Source: Fistulifera solaris (Eukaryota; Bacillariophyta; Bacillariophyceae; Naviculales; Stauroneidaceae). From it: DNA of 64,000 nucleotides. The position numbers were made by a program, and so were the translations under genes. The stretch is from the NCBI GenBank assembly GCA_030295235.1, contig AP026124.1, positions 496,001-560,000 of the forward strand, given 5' to 3'. Within the stretch, counting starts at the first letter, position 1. Each line of letters starts with the position of its first letter. Under the pieces are notes generated by a model. That model saw only the letters and a program-made list of their open reading frames with translations, was not told where the DNA came from and did no database searches. Shown piece by piece: positions 63,024-64,000 of the stretch.

Positions 63024-64000
63024 TTATTTCGATACTTTGTACGCAGACACCAGCGTACTCACAAGCGACTTATCTTCAGGAGCTGCGGTGCGTTCACAAG
63101 CTAAAAGCATTGCACGGAATAGCTCTTGGTTTGACTCCGTGAAGTAAGTCGATCTTACCGCGTCGATGCACTTGGGAGTTTTCAGAAATAATCCGAAGCA
63201 GCGAACAAATTCCGAAGAAACAGGTGGTCTAGCACACTCGAGTACTCCACTGACAAAGTAACGAATGAGAGATGCATCCAAATCAGACGATCCGTGCTGC
63301 TCCATCTTTTGGGATAATTTTCCAAGTACATCCGGTATCTCGCCTTCCAGGAGTAGCATGATGAGGAGCCGGATACTTTGTTCCTTGATTGTAGTTACCT
63401 TTTGGTAAGAAATGTCTTGATTTGAATGTCCCAGAAAATTGACAGCAACTTCTATGACCCGCTTTCGTGTGAATGGATGCTTCATACTGATAGTGCGCAG
63501 TAGTGAGAGAATGCTTACAGAAATCGTCGGGAACGCGGGAGAGCTTGCAAAATCTGTACCGTGGGTAAATGCCTCGGCCCAAATGACAACGCCCTGGGCA
63601 ATCGCAGCGCAGTTTAAGGCTAGCGAGCACAGCTTTTCGCCAGGTGATGTTCCAGTCTTTGTCTCGTCCAAAAGCATCAGAAAGGAAACCATAGTTTCTA
63701 GCTGTTCACAAAGCTGACTCGCCTGTACTATCATCCTTGTGAGAGCTACTTCGTCCGAATAATAGTCAGCCATATTTCCATCTTCTCCTGTGGTCTTTTC
63801 GGCAGCTAGGACAGCAAATGCTAATAACCTTGCGCACTTGTTGCGGAGAACTGGAGCGACGACTCGCGTTGAGCCTGGCTTGAATAAGTGTTCCAACAAG
63901 GCTTTGATTGCGACAGGGTGTTCGACGAAAAGCCTTCCAGTATCCGCGAAGGATGTGATATCGATGCCGCTGGGAAGAAGAGAATCCAGGACTGCATCAT
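63024..64000 (-). CDS. NELFCD: NELF-C/D (TH1) negative elongation factor, C-terminal part
   Basis: The frame is open to the right edge, so the 5' part of the gene is outside; 324 residues are visible. The family holds RNA polymerase II paused near promoters together with DSIF. Helical TH1-type repeats are seen throughout: SGIDITSFADTGRLFVEHPVAIKALLEHLF, TRVVAPVLRNKCARLLAFAV, LNCAAIAQGVVIWAEAF, and HPFTRKRVIEVAVNFLG. The best block is near the end: SDLDASLIRYFVSGVLECARPPVSSEFVRCFGLFL, matching animal TH1 'D-x-SLIR-FV-EVL..PPY-F'. The position of PP and the following 'I-x-x-x-R-S' also agree. NELF is missing from yeast, nematodes and land plants, so a diatom copy is informative. Confidence 0.85.
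   Translation of the reverse strand, partial: DAVLDSLLPSGIDITSFADTGRLFVEHPVAIKALLEHLFKPGSTRVVAPVLRNKCARLLAFAVLAAEKTTGEDGNMADYYSDEVALTRMIVQASQLCEQLETMVSFLMLLDETKTGTSPGEKLCSLALNCAAIAQGVVIWAEAFTHGTDFASSPAFPTISVSILSLLRTISMKHPFTRKRVIEVAVNFLGHSNQDISYQKVTTIKEQSIRLLIMLLLEGEIPDVLGKLSQKMEQHGSSDLDASLIRYFVSGVLECARPPVSSEFVRCFGLFLKTPKCIDAVRSTYFTESNQELFRAMLLACERTAAPEDKSLVSTLVSAYKVSK

Noticed and set aside
1-64000. Retrotransposon, virus-derived or DNA-transposon genes
   Set aside because: No reverse transcriptase, integrase, transposase or capsid-like reading was recognised in any frame; only short non-coding repeats were found.

Overview
The window looks like nuclear DNA of a photosynthetic stramenopile, most likely a pennate diatom close to Phaeodactylum tricornutum. 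Three things support this: short GT-AG introns of roughly 65-90 bases; plastid proteins that begin with a signal peptide ending at an 'ASAF'-like site (heme oxygenase SMA|FLP, an Lhc protein ASA|FAP, a HemW-like protein ARA|FWIP, an unknown membrane protein VTA|FQP); and a red-lineage Lhc antenna gene. Genes are dense, on both strands, mostly one to three exons. I saw no rRNA, tRNA, CRISPR array, LTR element or virus-derived gene. The species call is inference.

Layout. 0-8.9 kb: 5' part of an unknown gene (runs off the left edge), PhoD-like phosphatase, PUM3/PUF6-like Puf protein, heme oxygenase, mitochondrial ATP synthase gamma, RPA-interacting-protein-like zinc protein. 9.1-10.1 kb: 221-bp tandem array, then about 0.9 kb without a clear gene. 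11-20.8 kb: polytopic transporter, Lhcr-type antenna protein, unknown nuclear-type protein, HemW-like radical SAM protein, ZNHIT2-like protein, plastid membrane protein. 21.3-25.3 kb: Integrator-7-like HEAT protein and an ASCH-domain protein. 26-29.2 kb: a possible small membrane gene and an orphan repeat protein. 30-49.6 kb: TRIP13/PCH2, two-RRM protein, plastid-type methyltransferase, RIO2 kinase, zinc-ribbon protein, 3-ketosphinganine reductase, MTD1-like folate dehydrogenase, 2-hydroxyacid dehydrogenase, eRF1, SGNH hydrolase, small duplicated-domain protein and PPR protein. 50-64 kb: disordered protein, mitochondrial uL11, a long poorly resolved low-complexity locus, proteasome beta1, class-3 lipase, CPBP protease, PAP/fibrillin-like protein and the 3' part of NELF-C/D at the right edge.

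Most genes are unrelated housekeeping functions, not an operon-like system. Themes that recur are tetrapyrrole/plastid biology (heme oxygenase, HemW-like, Lhc, targeted membrane protein), ribosome biogenesis and translation (PUF6, RIO2, ZNHIT2, eRF1, uL11m) and control of RNA polymerase II pausing (NELF-C/D and possibly Integrator 7).

A striking property of the window is that many conserved genes are interrupted by single-base length differences in homopolymer runs. At least fifteen were found, both missing and extra bases, in essential genes such as ATP synthase gamma, RIO2 and PUM3/PUF6. The simplest reading is residual error in a long-read assembly, so gene calls here should be made across frames. 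The most unusual biological items are the orphan protein with twelve 14-residue acidic repeats followed by basic repeats (27.3-29.1 kb), a dispersed short hairpin element (CATGACTG-N5-CAGTCGTG) that also sits inside the 221-bp array, and NELF-C/D in a diatom.
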